From Dickeya undicola (GTDB lineage Bacteria > Pseudomonadota > Gammaproteobacteria > Enterobacterales > Enterobacteriaceae), in contig NZ_JSYG01000033.1 in the NCBI RefSeq assembly GCF_000784735.1, positions 1 through 64,000 of the forward strand: a stretch of DNA of 64,000 nucleotides, written 5' to 3'. The notes under the pieces were generated by a model that had not been told where the DNA came from, ran no database searches, and worked only from the letters and a program-made list of their open reading frames with translations. Each line of letters begins with the position of its first letter. Positions within the stretch are counted from its first letter, which is position 1. A program made the translations under genes and the position numbers. Shown in pieces: positions 63,659 through 64,000 of this stretch.

Positions 63659-63684
63659 AAAAAGCACCCTGAAGGGTGCTTTTT
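63659..63684. terminator. cysK terminator
   Basis: AAAAAGCACCCT-GA-AGGGTGCTTTTT, with TTTTTTG after it. A strong bidirectional rho-independent hairpin. Confidence 0.9.
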
Positions 63685-64000
63685 TGTGGCCGAGTTCAAA
63701 CTTTCTGTTACTTACACATTGCTTTTCAGGGTCAGGTTTAGTATTTAACCGAACAATTATTTTGATGCGTGAAATTAATATCCGTCGAGCCCCCCACATA
63801 CGGATATCATTCCAGTGACATGAAGCAGCACGGCCGGACGCTTCATCATCGCGGGATCAACAGCACGGGGCATGTCGACGTTAACCAGGGGTAAGCGCAC
63901 ACCGTTTTCCTCAACCGCGCATCCCGGCCTGTCCTGACCCATTCAGGGCAACCAAACAGGCTAAAGTTCAGTACATACACTAAACTTTAGTTCCACAACA
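63685..64000 (+). promoter_or_regulatory. Promoter/leader region of ptsH (gene outside window)
   Basis: After cysK the enterobacterial order continues with ptsHI-crr. The last bases, CTTTAGTTCCACAACA, resemble the ptsH 5' leader as I remember it from E. coli, so the start codon should lie a few tens of bases beyond the window. The E. coli ptsH region has CRP-controlled P0/P1 promoters; I could not fix their position here. Confidence 0.6.
63775..63942 (-). CDS. Possible 55-residue ORF upstream of ptsH
   Basis: ATG 63942 to TAA 63775 on the minus strand. It contains VRLPLVNVDMPRAVDPAMMK and RPAVLLHVTGMISVCGGLDG, which looks coding-like in codon use. There is no good Shine-Dalgarno (the ATG follows a TGA directly) and I do not recognise it. 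It may be a chance frame in the ptsH leader region or the remnant of a lost gene. Confidence 0.3.
   Translation of the reverse strand: MGQDRPGCAVEENGVRLPLVNVDMPRAVDPAMMKRPAVLLHVTGMISVCGGLDGY

Overview
The window looks like chromosomal DNA from a soft-rot enterobacterium, most likely Dickeya or a close relative. The main grounds are a family-4 rhamnogalacturonate lyase of the RhiE type, the conserved enterobacterial orders zipA/cysZ-cysK-(ptsH) and ribB/ubiK, and close matches to enterobacterial QueF, MdtG, YjeH, AlkB, FumA, YqhA and TehB. Genes are GC-rich and intergenic regions AT-rich. No rRNA, tRNA, CRISPR array, IS element or prophage is visible. This placement is inference from gene content.

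Layout. 0-3.4 kb: 5' part of a giant repeat adhesin (minus strand). 3.7-13.3 kb: HxlR regulator, outer-membrane barrel protein, RND efflux pump, two-component system and a divergent MipA/OmpV porin-like protein. 13.7-17.0 kb: a reductase-like SDR, a flavin-reductase-like protein, a NUDIX hydrolase and two gene remnants (TauE/SafE and LysR). 17.1-24.7 kb: a nine-gene minus-strand operon of a poorly characterised type (PRD-only protein, SFCGS protein, DUF4312, DUF4311, DUF4310, amidohydrolase, DgaE-like ammonia lyase, DgaF-like aldolase, PRD/EIIB/EIIA regulator). 25.4-30.4 kb: molybdenum S/N-oxide reductase, YqhA, rhamnogalacturonate lyase, and an SDR remnant. 31.1-33.4 kb: XRE regulator, queuosine-precursor transporter with an extra N-terminal domain, and QueF. 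33.4-37.3 kb: DmlR/DmlA-like pair, a 25-residue small ORF with a CRP-type site, and MdtG.

37.5-43.3 kb: a carbohydrate ABC importer operon ending in a metallo-beta-lactamase-fold hydrolase and its own LacI regulator, with a matching palindromic operator in front. 43.4-45.5 kb: LysR and a divergent secreted alpha/beta hydrolase. 46.1-51.1 kb: a five-gene set (Tat-exported ferredoxin, NrfD-type membrane quinol dehydrogenase, DHA2-type MFS transporter, FMN-binding protein, secreted FAD reductase) that reads as an extracytoplasmic flavin-based respiratory reductase with unknown electron acceptor. 51.2-54.4 kb: AlkB, a DNA glycosylase, a PACE efflux protein and LysR. 54.9-63.6 kb: core genes fumA, tehB, ribB with FMN riboswitch, ubiK, yjeH, zipA, cysZ and cysK. 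The last bases are the leader of ptsH, which lies just outside.

The best candidates for undescribed biology are the 17-24.7 kb operon (probable transport and breakdown of an acylated amino-sugar acid) and the 46-51 kb reductase. The regulated queF operon, the CRP-linked small ORF and the ABC/MBL/LacI operon follow. All functions are inferred from sequence reading alone; no database search was run.
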